Shown: positions 10,966 to 24,157, counted from the stretch's first letter. The stretch is 64,000 nucleotides of DNA from Chaenocephalus aceratus (GCA_023974075.1 CM043791.1:5969829-6033828), one strand, 5' to 3'. The notes: generated from the letters alone by a model not told the origin. A program made the numbers and translations.

Positions 10966-13194
10966 AATCTCAATGTTTGCGATTTATAAAATACTAACTT
11001 GACGGGAAAACGTGCGGTCCTCCACGCAAACTCTAACCCATGCGTACACACTAAGCACAACAACGGGAGAGACAAGAAACTGCGACACCGTTGGCAGAAG
11101 GAAGAATGAGAGAAATATGTGGAAATAATACCATAAACAAAATGTGACCTCTCATTTATCATATATGAAGTATTCATTTTCACAAATTAATTAAAGCCAA
11201 TCTTAAAATGATTAAACAAACGCCTGTTTGCGACTCCTCAGTGCACACAAAAACATAACTTGGAGAAATAAATAAATACGGATATGTTATTTAAAACCAC
11301 CTCGAATATGTTGTGTTAATGTTATGAAATGTTTTCTCATAAATGATGCGGTAAGCAGAAGGACAGAATTACGTCTAAACTGACGCCGTTTTGCATTTCT
11401 ATAGGTTGTAGATACGAGCATGGTTTTATATACTATCACGTTCAATCGTGTTTTATGCCGTTTGCCAAGACTTGATAAGTCGCTCGTAAAACACAGGAGG
11501 TCTGGAAACTAAGAACACCATATGTAAATTGTACAGCAAATATAACACAACACATTAGTTGTATTTCCTTTAACTGGTGGATATAGAGTTGCTAGGGGGG
11601 GGGGGTTGAGATGCATAGGCTGCAGTGGAGACGCTGCGCACAGCTGATCGACAGCTGGGACACAAACCACCAAATACAAAAACATAATTCAGATCCAGTC
11701 GTCATGACTCCACTCCGGAGGGATTCCCCGATCATGTCTTACAGTTTCTCATCAAGGGTCTCCTGTCCCCGGTACAAACACACTGCCTGAGTCACCATAG
11801 AGAGGCAACAGGACGGTTTCACACACACACTCAGAGTCACTGACACCGCTAGAAGTAACATAGGAGGAAGCAGTGTATTGGTCTCCTAAATGTGTTTGCA
11901 TGTGTTTGGGTTGGGGGGGGGCTAGGGACCAGAGGGACGTCAGAGGGCTCTATACAGTAGCTACAGTACAGGAGGGGGCTGGGGACTGTACAATACCTAT
12001 TTCTATCATTATGTAAAACATAACCATGGCTCGGGAATAGAAACAATGCATTGATGGAAATTATTATGCAGAAATACAAATGTTATGTATGCTGTTCAAG
12101 GGAGTGTTGAAGACCTCCCTCTTTAATAAAGCTAATAGTTAGAGCGGGTTTAGGTTAACTTTTGAATCAAGCATGTCACATGTAAACAGTTTCAGTTATT
12201 CAAACAGCTGGTTAATGCAGATTTTTAACAAACGTTTCTAAAACAGGAGAATTTGTTTTTTAAACTATATTCCGCTGCGGGAGAATCTGCATTTGGCTCT
12301 AGTCTAAATATTTATTAAGTAGTGTTTTTGCAGCAGAACGGAACAGTATGGGATTGAGTGAAAGTCATCTCGGGAACAGGTCAGCAGTGCAACAGTGCGT
12401 CTCATTGATGAGATTGAACAACAATAAAGCTCTATGACAAAGACAAATAGCAAATCCTTCACTGTTCTGGTTTGTGTCAATATTCAGGGTCCCCAGAGGA
12501 TGATTGTAGTAATCTCTTGGTCTAGCACCACCATAAAGTCAAGCTTCCAATTGTACACATGAAACGTCTAATGAAAACATTACCATAAAAACACTGAGGG
12601 CTTCACATTTGCCTCTGGAGGAAACCTGAGGTTAAATCTTTTATGTGCTAGAATATTCCATACTATCTCCAGTGGATATTTATGGGCCCCAGCAGCTGCA
12701 TCCTAATGATTTTGTGGCTCACTGATTGTTTAAGCAGAAACGTTCATCGGTCTATGAACGGTTTGTGGTACCATCCTCTGGGGAGTAACAGATTACATGG
12801 AACAGGATTACGTCATCAGGATCCAAAAAAGGAATCTCTCCCAGTTACATTAAAAAGAGATGCAATCAGATTACTGGTGCATTTAAAAACAATTTAAAAG
12901 CAGGAATACAATGTTACAATACATTTTAAAATAGAAATGAACTCATTATTATGTAGATGAACAGTGTGCATTTTCTTTTTGGTTTTCATCTGGGTTAATT
13001 CCATTATGTTTATATTGTTTTAATGCAGTAGGTAGACGCCTGATTTATTCAAACAAATACTGTTTGCTTTATTATGTATTAAGCTAAAACAGCTTGATTT
13101 CCTCTTTTCTAAGTTCACATTGTTCTGTTGTCTTACATCATATTGATATTTCTTTCCTCTTGCATTTTTTTGCATTGCATACTTTTATTTTGTG
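10966..13194. other. Unassigned sequence
   Basis: No gene or element ends recognised. Contains a G-run near 11597-11607 and short T/A-rich stretches. All open frames are under 80 codons and without motifs. Confidence 0.4.
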
Positions 13195-13284
13195 ACACTC
13201 AGATTACGTTACTGATTAAAACACTTTACATGCGAATAGTAATTGTAACAAAAAAATATTTTTAGAGTAACAATCCCAACCCTT
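13195..13284 (-). mobile_element. Terminal fragment of a hAT-like element
   Basis: Reads CAGATTACGTTACTGATTA ... AGAGTAACAATCCCAACCCT, the complement of the terminus at 3010. Only one end is present. Confidence 0.4.
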
Positions 13285-14445
13285 ACAGTGGAATATCAAT
13301 CCTTCCTTAATTGACACATATGAGGAGCTAACATCTTACCTTCATTACTTTTTTTATTATTTAAGCAAAGCAAATTAACGGAATACAGTGATAGTCATTT
13401 GTAATACAAAAGCCAAGGTGATGAGTTATTTGTTCTCATATGAAGTGCTTCCGTGTGGTTCCTGCTTCAGCTACAGGAATAAGCAGGAACCAATCAATGT
13501 GGAGCTGTGAGCCTCATGGTGACTGTGTGTGTCACTTGTAGGTCGCCTGTGCCACTTTATCCATTATCTAGCAGTGCAGCAGGTTAACTCCTGAGCTCTT
13601 GTAAAAGCACGGAATTGATATGGAGCAACGACAGCATGAACAACGACAATCTATACCCCCCGCCCCCGGCCAGCCGCTAGTTTGGAGAACAAAAAGGGGG
13701 CCACAACGGTCCTTAAAGCCTGATAAGAAATTGGAAAGAGTCTTAGAGACTTAGTCTTAGGTCCCTGGTGACCACAAACACATTGTTAAGGTCACCAGGG
13801 AGCCTGTTTCTATTTCCTTTGAGCCATGTTTTCTTCTGCAAGTGAAACAGAGTAGAATATCGACTGATTGACTCAGGGGAAGCTGATGCTTTAGTGGTAA
13901 GAAGCCTAAAAAGCACACAAACTGAAAAGGCTACTAAAGGCTAAGTTCTCTTTTAACACTCAGATCAAATGTAAGTGGATTTAGAAATTGCATAACCATA
14001 TTACATCAGCTCAGAGTCGGCTCTTGTTTTACTAAGCCTCTATCTTTATTCATTGGGGAATTAATTGAAAATGACGAAGACATTGGTTCAAACACGAACG
14101 CTTCCATTGAGGAAATAAAGTGAGGCGAATGAATTGCGGCCGTAGGGATAAAACTGACAATGAAACACACATCAGGTACAGCCAAATGTTCTCCTGTGTT
14201 GCATTGTTATGTTTCTTGAAATTCCAATGCGTGAAACACAGATTCCCTCAAGGAACAATTCAAAGATCATTCCGCCTTCTGTTTGGCTTAATGATGCAGT
14301 CAGCGCCCCTACGTCCTGCATGGTTGACAGGATGGGATGACTGGTTGGATAAAGTACTAGTCAGTAACTGAGAGTTCATAGTAAGTTGTCACTAAATCAT
14401 CATGCTCCAGGACCTGTTTCATTGGAAACACAAATCACTATGTTT
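13285..14445. other. Unassigned sequence with one hairpin
   Basis: No supported gene. A perfect 12-bp inverted repeat sits at 13762-13801 (TCCCTGGTGACC pairing with GGTCACCAGGGA, 16-nt loop). Confidence 0.4.
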
Positions 14446-14701
14446 GCTTTAGGCAGTGTTGGGAAAGTTCACTTTCTACATGAACTAGTTCAGTTCACAG
14501 TTCACACATTTTAAAATGAACTAGTTCATAGTTCATAATTCAAAATGTTGAACTAAAGTTCATGGTTTCAAAAATGAACTAATTTATAGTTTATAGTTCT
14601 TTTTTCAATACGTTGCTGCGAGCTATTATTTGTCTCCTGTACGATGTTAATGGGATTTGGGTGGTAGTGGATCTGTTTTGGCTCTCTTTTTTATTCGCCA
14701 C

Positions 14702-15842
14702 TCACACATACTGTGAAAGGCTAGTCGTGTGCTTATTCTCAATGTGCCGTTTAAGGTTTGTTGTCGACGTCGTCGATGTACGGACTTGCTTTTTCAAACC
14801 GGGCGGACACAGTTTACAGGCAAACGTTTGATTTTTTCCATCTGAGTCAGCACTGACTTTAACGTAAAACTCTTTTAAATGCTCATACGCCGACGCCGTA
14901 GAGCAAGGGTGGGGAACCTTTTTCCTCTCAAGGGCCATTTCAATGTTTACAATACAAAATCACAGCCCATTCATTTCATTCTGTGCAAAGAAAAAGCAAC
15001 CTCTTAATCCAGATATCTCACCATGACTCGCGTATGCATGCACGTGCAGGGTGTGGCGTGCTCCCCTGGGAAGACTTTTTTAAAATGTTGAAGTTAAAAG
15101 CATCAATCTGGTGCACTTTGAGAGCAACATTAGGAGATCTATGGACACATCTCTCAACACCCAAACACAACTGTAAGCAGATTTTCTTTTAATTTATGGA
15201 TATTTGACAAATCACTCCCCTTTCAAACTGTATTCTTCTTTATTAATAACTGTCATATAGTATTTTATACCTGTTTACTTTATTCTCTTATTTTTTGTAT
15301 AACTATAATGATCATATAAAGATGTGCCTTTACCTCACTGGTTGTAGAAAAAGCGCTTATATTCGTTAGCATAGCTAGCTAACCAGATGCTAATGATAAC
15401 AACAAAGTGATTGACTGTCTGATCAGTGTGACAGAGGAGCAGATCGCCACTGGGCTTTCAACTAAAGACACAGACACGCAGAAACTGCGGCATGTGTATG
15501 GACTTATCGGTACTGCAATTTCTGAAGTGCTGGAGTGGCGTTCTGGTGCTCTCCGTCAGAACTGCACCCCTGTCAGTCGAGACATATACCACGTGATGAC
15601 ACGTTAGGCTCGTGTTGTGTTCAAGGACCCTGACCTTGGCCAGGAAAAACAGGCACTCGCTTGTTTAATTTGTTTGCGGTCTAGATTTCTTTCATTTTTT
15701 TATTTTTTGCGTGTGTTTATAAATGACATCGAGGGCCGTACCAAATTGTCTCGCGGGCCGTATACGGCCGGAGGTTCCCCACCCCTGCCGTAGAGTCTCA
15801 CTCTGAGCGAGTGCTGCTCCAGCTGCTCTCGGCTTCGTCCAT
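14702..15842 (-). pseudogene. BED zinc-finger remnant of a hAT transposase, split by an insertion
   Basis: On the minus strand the uninterrupted part (14903 down to the stop at 14702) encodes a BED-type zinc finger: Cys-x2-Cys followed by His-x4-His, near residues 41/44 and 65/70 of the open frame, with the aromatic KEFYVKV lead-in. BED fingers sit at the N-terminus of hAT transposases and bind the element's ends. The frame continues on the other side of the inserted 14904-15787 element. There an ATG lies at 15842-15840, followed 14 codons later by an in-frame TGA at 15800-15798. So the reading frame was already or later nonsense-mutated and is now also cut by the insertion. No RNase-H-like catalytic core or dimerisation domain follows. 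It cannot make a transposase. Confidence 0.75.
14904..15787. mobile_element. Non-autonomous hAT nested in the BED-hAT, 884 bp
   Basis: Termini CAAGGGTGGGGAACC and GGTTCCCCACCCCTG, with exact 8-bp duplications CCGTAGAG (14896-14903, 15788-15795). It is a shorter relative of the 1,059-bp copy at 29835-30893: long stretches are almost the same, and it lacks an internal block carrying GGGGGTCCGGGGGGCATG. Both copies share a 60-codon open stretch (here 15407-15607) of unknown meaning. Confidence 0.93.
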
Positions 15843-16332
15843 ACTAATTCATTCATTCATTCAATGCTCGCCGGTTCCGCGGTTCCACATTGTTTGTTGT
15901 GAGGAGTCTGATATATTTAATATATTTATATTTTAGTGCGACAGCCAGGGGTGACAGGCGCGTAAGCGTCACAGGCAGCTTGCTGTTGCCATATTGGGTG
16001 GTTTTCCGCATTATTTTGAAGCCTGTTTACGGTGTGTTTTAACTGGGATTTCGGCTGAAAGGCATATGAAATCTGGCACACTTTTGAACGCCGTTATAAT
16101 ACAGTGCTGAGAATGAACGCACTTTTGAACGCCGTTATACAGCGCTGAGAATGAACGCGTTCTCAATTACGTTCATCTAGCGGAAATACAGTACGTTCAG
16201 TTCACGTTCGCCCAAAATATGAACGCGTTCATGAACGATCGTTCATTGAACGCGTTCAGGTACATCACTGGCTTTAGGTATATACTTACATGTCTGATCT
16301 GCTCACATGTTCTTGCACATGTTAGTCTACAC

Positions 16333-16679
16333 CAGTGCTTCTCAAAGTGTGGTCCGCGGACCACTGGTGGTGCGTGAGCGCCCCCTAGTGGTCCGTGAGT
16401 ATATTGGTACAATTTCACATTTGAAATAAATAAATACATTTCAGTTTTCCGCACTCTCGCGGGAATATCTCCGCAATGGAGCGAAGTTCGATTGCATGAT
16501 ATAGCCCAGCGCAACACCTTCATCACACATGTTGCCACTTGTTTGTACCATTTTCAGGCGATTTGTAATATGTTCTAGAAAAACAATGTGTTTTTTGATA
16601 TTTGTGGAGTTAGGTGGTCCGCGAGTGTTTTTTTATTGGTTAAGTGGTCCTTGGTATGAAAAAAGTTTGAGAAACACTG
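16333..16679. mobile_element. hAT MITE, 347 bp
   Basis: Termini CAGTGCTTCTCAAAG and TTTGAGAAACACTG, with exact 8-bp duplications GTCTACAC (16325-16332, 16680-16687). Subterminal GTGGTCCGCGGACCACTGG is palindromic. A 314-bp sister copy lies at 44147-44460. Confidence 0.95.
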
Positions 16680-16687
16680 GTCTACAC

Positions 16688-17455
16688 CCATATGAACCTC
16701 ACTTATTTATATCAACCATCTGTCTACATTTCTTTACTATTTGTGTTTATGACTGACTGATCAATGACACCATTTTTTTATATTGTCGTTCCAACAAATG
16801 GCCGTTATCAGTCATTATCAATTACAGTCTTATGTTTGAGATGGTCCAAACAACCCGAACTAGCACGTTGTGAAAGTGGCGGTCACAGTTTTAAACCTGT
16901 GGTTATCATTGTGAATTGAATCAAATTAGAAAATGGTGTATGTTGAAGAAAATATATTGGTATTGTCAGAGAATATTTTAAGGATATCTCTTTGTGTTTT
17001 AAGATTCTCAGTTTTTCCTGCATGTGCCCTGTCTGTAACTTGAGGAGGACAAAGGTCAAGAGGCCTTTTTCCTTTCCTGTGGGGGAAGTGTGGACCATGC
17101 AAGTTGGTAATAACATGCAGTTCTTTGTTCCAAGGTCTGGTATTGATTACCAAAGGCGGGAATATAGGCCACTCCTTTTCTAATGTATAGATCTGCGCTG
17201 TGCCCCTTTGTCTTCAGAGTTCGCAGGGCAGTTCATCTGTAGAGATGTGAATATGCCTTGTGAACCCTCCGGCCGTTTTGTCTCTCAATAAATCCCAGTG
17301 TTTGACATTCAGAACTCCTGCTCATCCCGTGTCTCTCTGAGTCCTGACTTTCCATTGCAACAGAAGTTTCCCTTACAGGTATTGGTATTGTGACTTGAGC
17401 TATTTGCTCGTTAGGTAACATACGAAGGTTTCGTACGAACCCAAACAGCTGTTTC
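16688..17455. other. Unassigned sequence
   Basis: No gene recognised. Overlapping open frames of 60-77 codons on both strands at 16883-17183 lack motifs. Confidence 0.35.
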
Positions 17456-18133
17456 CTGGGAAGATTTTTTTTAAAATATTCAAATTAAATGCAGATGCAT
17501 CAAGAGATCTATGGATACCTCTCAACACACATATGAAACAGAACTGTAAACAGATTTTCTATTTCTTTATGGCTATTTTACAAATCACTCCCCTTTTAAA
17601 CTGTATTCTTGTTTTACTGTAATATAGTATTTCATACCTGTTCTTCATTTATGCTCTTATTTTTTTATACCTATAATGATCATATAAACGTGTGCCTCGG
17701 AAATACTTATTTACATTAATCGTGACCAAACCGTTTTGAGACCCACTGAGATAACTTAGACTACAGTTAACTATCTAAACACTGAGAGTCCTTTACTTCA
17801 CCTGAGCTGAGGTTATCTGAGACTCTCAGTCTGACAGGAGAGAGTTCTCCCTCCACCTTGTTGTTGAAAAAGCTCCTTATATCCGTTAGCGTAGCTAGCA
17901 CCAGATGCTAACCACAACGATCTCCGGTACCGGTGCACGCTCTTTCTCGCTCGCTCACACACAGAGCAGAGCTTGAATGAAACACAGAGACCCAGAAGTA
18001 GGCTACTTGTACTGTACATATTACTTTCGAATCAATCCTTTTTCAAATTATGAATTTCACACAGAAAAAAAAGACACATACATGTCTTGGGGGTGCTTAG
18101 GGGGTGCCTAGCGCCCCCCTAGCGCCACCACTG
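17456..18133 (+). mobile_element. hAT-like fragment sharing a mobile internal segment
   Basis: The left part (CTGGGAAGATTTTTTTTAAA ... CACTCCCCTTTTAAACTGTATTC) matches the interior of the hATs at 14904 and 29835 and the reverse complement of 50400-50600. The right end reads CCCCCCTAGCGCCACCACTG, similar to the CGCCGCCACTG end at 50876. No left terminus or target duplication was found. Confidence 0.5.
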
Positions 18134-18728
18134 CTGAGCCTGTCAGGTCCTCAAAACAGATAACAGGCTTTAAATGGGCTGTTAACATCTACACAGGGTG
18201 TCATTTATATGTGACATATTCCTTTATGTAATGCAATATTAAACACTTGTAGTGCTGCTTTCTATATGCATCCCGCTAAGTGTATGTGGGTGAATGTTCA
18301 TAGGAGTGCCCTGGAAAATCAGTCACCAGTCTTGATAGAACATGACCTCAAGGCAAACAAACTGTTCCTCATCCTTTTATTTATAGTGCACTGGAGTGTG
18401 TTTGTGTGTGTGTAGCCACTGAGGCCTGATAACTGCCTGATTAGCAAAACTGTCAAAATCATATCATGCGTGATGTGCTACAAATTTGACAACAGCATTA
18501 TATTTTTCTAATACTCTCAGACAGCCAGCTTAACATATTGCATCCCTAGCTGTTATGTGGACTAATTTACATTAGCTTGGATGGTTAGCTTATAATCTTT
18601 GGGCTACTCTTCTCTTTTGGTGAGTGAAAGCGTCAGCTAAACAGCTGGTTAGGCATGTCATTGTTGTTTCTCATTACATTTTAACGTATGAGTTTATTAG
18701 TTAATGCAGCTAATAAAGTGCTACAGGA
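18134..18728. other. Unassigned sequence
   Basis: No gene or element end recognised before the family A terminus. Confidence 0.35.
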
Positions 18729-21700
18729 CAACCCAGTCTCACGGCATTTCGTGTTATAGTCACAACATTTAATCTATTGATTCGTGTTCACCAACACGAT
18801 TTCCCCCTTTTTTTTCGTGTCACACAGAACGATTTTAAAAGCAATGTATTTCTATTGGTAGTATGTTTCGTGCCTGCAGCACGTCTTTTTGTCCGCTCGG
18901 GTCTTGGAAGACCGGAAGCTGTGGGGTTCATAAAACATGTTCTTACTCAATATCAAGCCACAATTATTGTTTTTATTTTAAATCGTATAATGTCGGACTT
19001 TTCTTGGCGTCTGTGAGGAAAATAAATGGGGCTCAGAGCCTCAGAATACTGAAATCTGTATTTTTTCAAATCTTTTTTTCCTTCTAATTTGTTATTCTTT
19101 TCTAAATAACACACTGTTATTTACTCACCAATAACACACAATTATCCTTGTTTTTATTTATTTGTTTGATTCCATAATCTCGGGATTTTTTGTCGTCCGT
19201 CAGGAACTGAATTTCAAAATAAAAATAACCGGAAACAGACGTAGGCCTATAAGGGACATTTCGAGCATCATTGCAATACACAGCCACTGAACTGAATACC
19301 CAAGATCCTCAGCTATGGTTTTAAGCTCGCTGATTGGATGTTTTAGCCGCAATGTATGCTGGGATTTGGTGTTTATATGATATGAAATCCGGAAAACATT
19401 TTAAAAGAATAAAATAATACTTTATTCCGAGTGTGCTTGCTTTTCTCTTTGAAAGTCATCACATAACGGCATTGTAATCCACGGTTCGGCTGCATTACAT
19501 AATACAGATCTGCCGTAGTTCTTTATTTATAGAGCCCTAATGAGAAGACCTTTGGAAAACTGGAAGAAATGCCGCCGAAACTGAATACTTTAATACAATT
19601 AAACAACATCTTCAATTTCTCTTCACACAATACCTGTACGTCTCCTTGCAGTATCAACACTAATTCGGCTGACTTTTACATTTGATCTAATTCACAGATA
19701 GGTTATATTTACACCATAACGGTGCACAGCTGATAGAAAAGGACTGTAGTTTTTAAAGATATTACTGATTTTCTTTGAATGTAAGAATGTAAATACTGAG
19801 TCTGAAATAGTATAGCAATATGCTGTCAAATTATGTGAAAACATGAATAAAACTACACATCTTCAGATGTTGTACATACATAAGTGTCCTACACTAATAA
19901 TACAACGTTATTATGGCTGTGTGTACCTTGTGTGCACCGCCTAGTGGTTAAAAGCACGTTATTGAATTATTGTTTTTATGTGTTATATTTGATGAAAAAA
20001 ATATAAAGAGTACATACTTTCATAGGGGGAAAGTAGAAGGTCTGTGATAGAAATATAGAATATAAAAAATCAAGAAGATACTATAAGTGATCTCTACAAT
20101 AAAACAGTTTAGTGCAGGATGTACAAAGATATTAATAGGAGGAGGTGCAAAACAGAAAAACGAATTAACCTTTATTTAAACATTAAATAATACTAGATTA
20201 AGGTCTTCTTTAAAATAAGAAAAAAGCTTTGGGAGTATCAACAGATAAATATTAAGCCTGACAAAGTACTTGGCGCACTGCCACTCCAACATCCTATCCC
20301 AGAGATTGAAGATTAATCACGGGGACATTAGTCCTAAAAGATAGCTGGGGATTATGGGTAGTGTAGTGTCTTCGGCCATCCTAAACTCAGAAATGTTTTT
20401 CGGATTTCATATGGCATTAACACCATATCCCTACATGCATTGCGGCTAAAACATCCAATCAGCGAGCTTAAACCATAGCTGAGGATCTTGGGTAGTCAGT
20501 TCAGTGGCTGTGTGGCCGTGTCTCAATTCAGGGGTTGTATCCTTCGGGGTATGCAGCCTACGCGGTCGACGCTCTGCTGAAATACACTATTAAACATTTT
20601 CTATGACCTATTTTTTGTATTAATAAAATTAAACTGAAGACAGTTTAATGACCTAGAGATATCCTATTATTCCACTGCTTATGTACACATGTTGTAAATA
20701 ATCTTTAAAACCTCAGTAAATGAAATAAACAATGTGTTTAACAATTACAATTTAATATTGTATTTTCATCTTATCACAAAGTAGAGGTAAGAATATAACC
20801 ATCCTCTCTCTGCAGCTTCATGTCTTCTATTATTATAACTTTCATCATTGAGACAGAGGAAATCAATCATGTTATTTAACATCACCAGCAGTAACACAAA
20901 TATCAGCAGAAGTGTGTTTATGGAGTTGTTTATTTGTATTGTATGTGCAGCAAGTATAGAAGCAGCTGTTTGGGGAATCAGACAGACTCAAGCTATAATC
21001 GTTAGATATCTATTAAAAGAAAGGACCCAAAATCAAATTCTGAAAGTAAGACACAAGTCTGTAGGACGGCAGTAAGCAGAGGTCTGGGTGGAGGATGCTC
21101 CTGATCGCCGTTTTGCTTTCTCCAGCACCACGGGGGTCCAGCTGGATGGCAGCTTTGTCCTGATGATCCGCTGTGCACTTTTCAGATTAGGGGTCCTTCT
21201 CCAGCAGATCCATGTCTCCAGAATTGTCCTAATTACAGAGAAAAACAAGAGAAAAGGAAAAAAGTGAATTAATCATATTAAACACAGGGTTGCAGAAGTA
21301 TTATTGCAAAATGTAACTAAGCATTTCAGACAAACAATCCCTAAGGGATCATTTAAAATGATGTTCTGGTTTTTAAAAAACTAAAGAGATGAAATGACAG
21401 TCACACCTGCATCCCTTTGACAGCACAAACTAACATCAAGCAAAAGGCTGCGGTCTATTTTTGATCGTCTTATTTTTATGGGATTAGGATGAATTAAATA
21501 AACTTTAACCTAAATAAAAGATGATCAAATCTGGTGGAAATATTGAAAATAGGCTTTTCTTTTAGCCCTACCTCAAAGCAGAATGAGCTGAATAAAAAGG
21601 TTGTAATTTTGTCCCAAAGTTTAATAAATAGTAAAACATTGGAACATGTCAGAAAAATAAATAAAGCTAACAGCAGACGTCAGGGTAGCATTTTATAAAT

Positions 21701-22085
21701 CCTACCGCACTGTAGGCTATACCGGTCTAAATGTTTTCACTTTGGTATATTTATGTAATATAAAGTATAACTTATCTATACCAGAGCCAAGATCTCTGTA
21801 TGACTTTAGTAAACTTCTGAATTGAATTAAAAAAATAAGTGTAAACAACAGTGCAGTACGTCCAGCTAGCTAGTTAGCGTCACATATTTATCCATATTAT
21901 TTAACGAAAATGTACGTTTTAATGCCCCTTGGGTTTGACGTGTGTGACGTTAGTTAATTTAAAGTAAGTTACAACCCAATACTCACATTTATTAGTAGGC
22001 TTGTTTGAGACACATTTCGGCTCGCCTCGAAAGTAGACGAGAGTAGCCGATCGCAGCCGGGGGAGGTGTCAAAAAGCTCGTCTTA

Positions 22086-22706
22086 AGGCCCTGACACACC
22101 AAGCAGTCACCAGAGGACTAGCCGACGCTGAAGTCGGCTGTTGCCTGGCCGTGTTCTCCTGCGTTTTGGCCATGTGTCGCACGGGAACACACCGCACCGA
22201 CTTCAGTGCGTGAGTGGCAATAACTCTCCTTACCAGCAGGCGGCGGTAGTGTGTATTCGTCATTCAAAAGAGGCAACAACCGGAAGACAGAGAAGAAGAA
22301 GAGTATCTTTTCTCCGTAATATCATACAGAGCTGGCCTCTCCTGGATCAAGGTGATGAGCAGGTCTTCGTTTGCATCATTACAGATCGCCATGATGAGAT
22401 GAAAATGAATAGCAGTCTGTGTGTGCCTTCTTAAATCGTTTGTTTACGTCCCTCACTTCCGCTTCGCTTCTCATGCACTGATTCGCTAGCTGAACAGCCA
22501 ATCAGAGTGATTATTTGGTCCGACTGCCAGACCCGATGCATGGCCGATTCAACATGTTGAATCGGCCATGCATCGGGTCTGGCAGTCCAAATAAGGCGTG
22601 TCACGGTCGACGGTGCGGGACACACCAACCTGACTACGGCGCCGCGAATGCCCGACAGCCTCTGACGGCCTCTGACTCCCAAAATCGGGTTGGTGTGTCA
22701 GGGCCT
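22086..22706. mobile_element. Harbinger-like MITE, 621 bp, TTA duplication
   Basis: Exact 17-bp terminal inverted repeats AGGCCCTGACACACCAA flanked by TTA on both sides (22083-22085, 22707-22709). A 3-bp TWA duplication and GGCC-type ends are the hallmark of PIF/Harbinger. Contains a perfect 66-bp palindrome. No transposase or Myb-like gene. Confidence 0.88.
22522..22587. repeat. Perfect 66-bp palindrome without spacer
   Basis: Positions 22522-22554 are exactly complementary to 22555-22587, with the centre at CAACATGTTG. Outside it the arms resume pairing (TTATTTGG / CCAAATAA) after a 4-base slip. It lies inside the Harbinger-like MITE. Confidence 0.95.
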
Positions 22707-23303
22707 TTAAGTCGGACAGCTCGGACTCGGAGTCGGCTTGACTGGCTTAGTTTGCAATGGCGGAAATTCTATTTTACCCACTGTAGACAAAGGTGATCTC
22801 CATTGCTTTATATAGGTTTGTTAATTCAGTCATGATGATGAACCACACCAGTGACTGGGTTCCATAATTAGAAATGCTCCTCCCTCTTAATGTTTGCAAA
22901 CTGATAGGTGGACAGGCTACAAATGATCAGTCCCTTCAGATCCGCACACATGAAGCTTCATGAGCATGAATTGAACAGACCTGCTGCTGTGTTAATTCTT
23001 TAGCTGCCACTTTAAGCTTTATGATGTGTACAACATGGATGTAATTTGATTTAATCTTGCCATTTTAAATGATGTATTCAATAAATAAGGTTAAACCAAA
23101 TCATTACATTACAATAGATTTTATTTTAATGATTTGGTTTAACTTAAAGAGAAACGTTATTGTTATTGCACATATTACAGGTACTGAGACAACGAAATGC
23201 AGTTTAGCTTCTAACCAGGTGCAACAAGCAGTGAAGTGGAAAGTAATGTACACAATCTACAGAATAACATATAGAATGAATTGAATGATGAATAAACAGT
23301 GGG

Positions 23304-23410
23304 GTATGAATACACTAGATATCAGCCTGTGAGCAGTATGAACAGTGTGTATGAATACACTAGATATCAGCCTGTGAGCAGTATGAACAGTGTGTATGAA
23401 TATGCTAAGA
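23304..23410 (+). repeat. 45-bp tandem repeat, 2.3 units
   Basis: Units starting GTATGAATACACTAG at 23304, 23349 and 23394 (partial, with changes). Lies within element B next to a stretch with LINE-like wording (GACAACGAAATGCAGTTTAGC at 23188). Confidence 0.9.
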
Positions 23411-24157
23411 TATATAAAGTATGAAAACGGTAAGCAGTATAGTATAACACATATAGATATTAATTTCATGATGATAAACATTGTGGAACAATGATGAAAA
23501 ATGGGAATGGATGTGGCGACGTAAAACTGACACAAAACAACAACAAACTTTTGCCAGCCAATTGGAGAGTTTCATCAGCAGCACGTGGTAAAAACCACCA
23601 ATGAGCGCTCAGCTCGAGATACCAGCGAGGCGTTTCCCATCAAGCATTTCGCTTCCGCAGCTCGTGGAGAGCAACTGCGCCAACTCGCCTCGCCTCGCTC
23701 TCAAGGCTGCGGGCGTCTTTGTCCCGCGAGATTTCAAAGTCTCATGTGGGCGAGCCTCCAGAGCAAGTCGGACAAAATGACTAACCATCATGCAACGCAC
23801 TAGCAAGACGTTGATCGCAACTGCGCAGGTCTGCGCAGGTCTTGCTTGTCTCAAACAAGCCTATTGATTCCTCCGCTTGCGGCTGCTTTAAAATCCATTC
23901 TGCTGGGGAGACCGGAAGCCATTTAATTTGAAAAAAACTCCCTCTTCCCTGCGCGCATTGCACCCTGGGATATGGTAGGCCACGGAGTGTACATCAGATG
24001 TATCCTTCAAATTGGGGAAAAGTAGGCTGCATTCGTGGGCCGCATTCGGAGGGGTCTCGTCTTTTTTTTAAATTGGGACAGCCTTCTTTCGGCGGAAGTG
24101 ACGTGTGCGGTCTACGAATGCACCCTTCTAAGGATACAACCCCTGAATTGAGACACA

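Larger units (their letters stand above)
14454..16270 (-). mobile_element. hAT element remnant, 1.8 kb, 8-bp target duplication
   Basis: Termini CAGTGTTG (left) and CATCACTG (right) sit between exact 8-bp duplications GCTTTAGG (14446-14453 and 16271-16278), a hAT hallmark. Subterminal arms are rich in GAACTAGTTCA / GAACGCGTTCA words, a likely transposase-binding array (inference). The interior keeps only the BED zinc-finger start of a transposase gene and is split by a second hAT at 14904-15787. The catalytic domain is missing, so this is an internally deleted copy. Confidence 0.9.
20518..24157. mobile_element. Nested element B (TIR GTGTCTCAATTCAGGGG)
   Basis: GTGTCTCAATTCAGGGGTTG at 20518 is repeated inverted at 24135-24157. 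Host arm words GGCTGTGT (20506-20513) and GCATGTGT (25099-25106) flank the B+C block and could be an 8-bp hAT-like duplication with two mismatches (inference). The 3.6-kb interior has open frames of at most about 90 codons with no transposase motif I recognise. It contains a Harbinger-like MITE and a 45-bp minisatellite. Tyrosine-rich or zinc-finger domains were not seen, so it is either non-autonomous or too decayed to read. Confidence 0.7.

Noticed and set aside
10508..10997. A repeat protein encoded by the 57-bp units
   Set aside because: It is the translation of a minisatellite; a 58-bp unit breaks the frame and no start context or flanking coding signal exists.
3010..13284. One 10-kb hAT bounded by CAGGGTTGG and CCAACCCT ends
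   Set aside because: No shared target duplication, and the span contains unrelated complete elements; the two pieces are more likely separate fragments.
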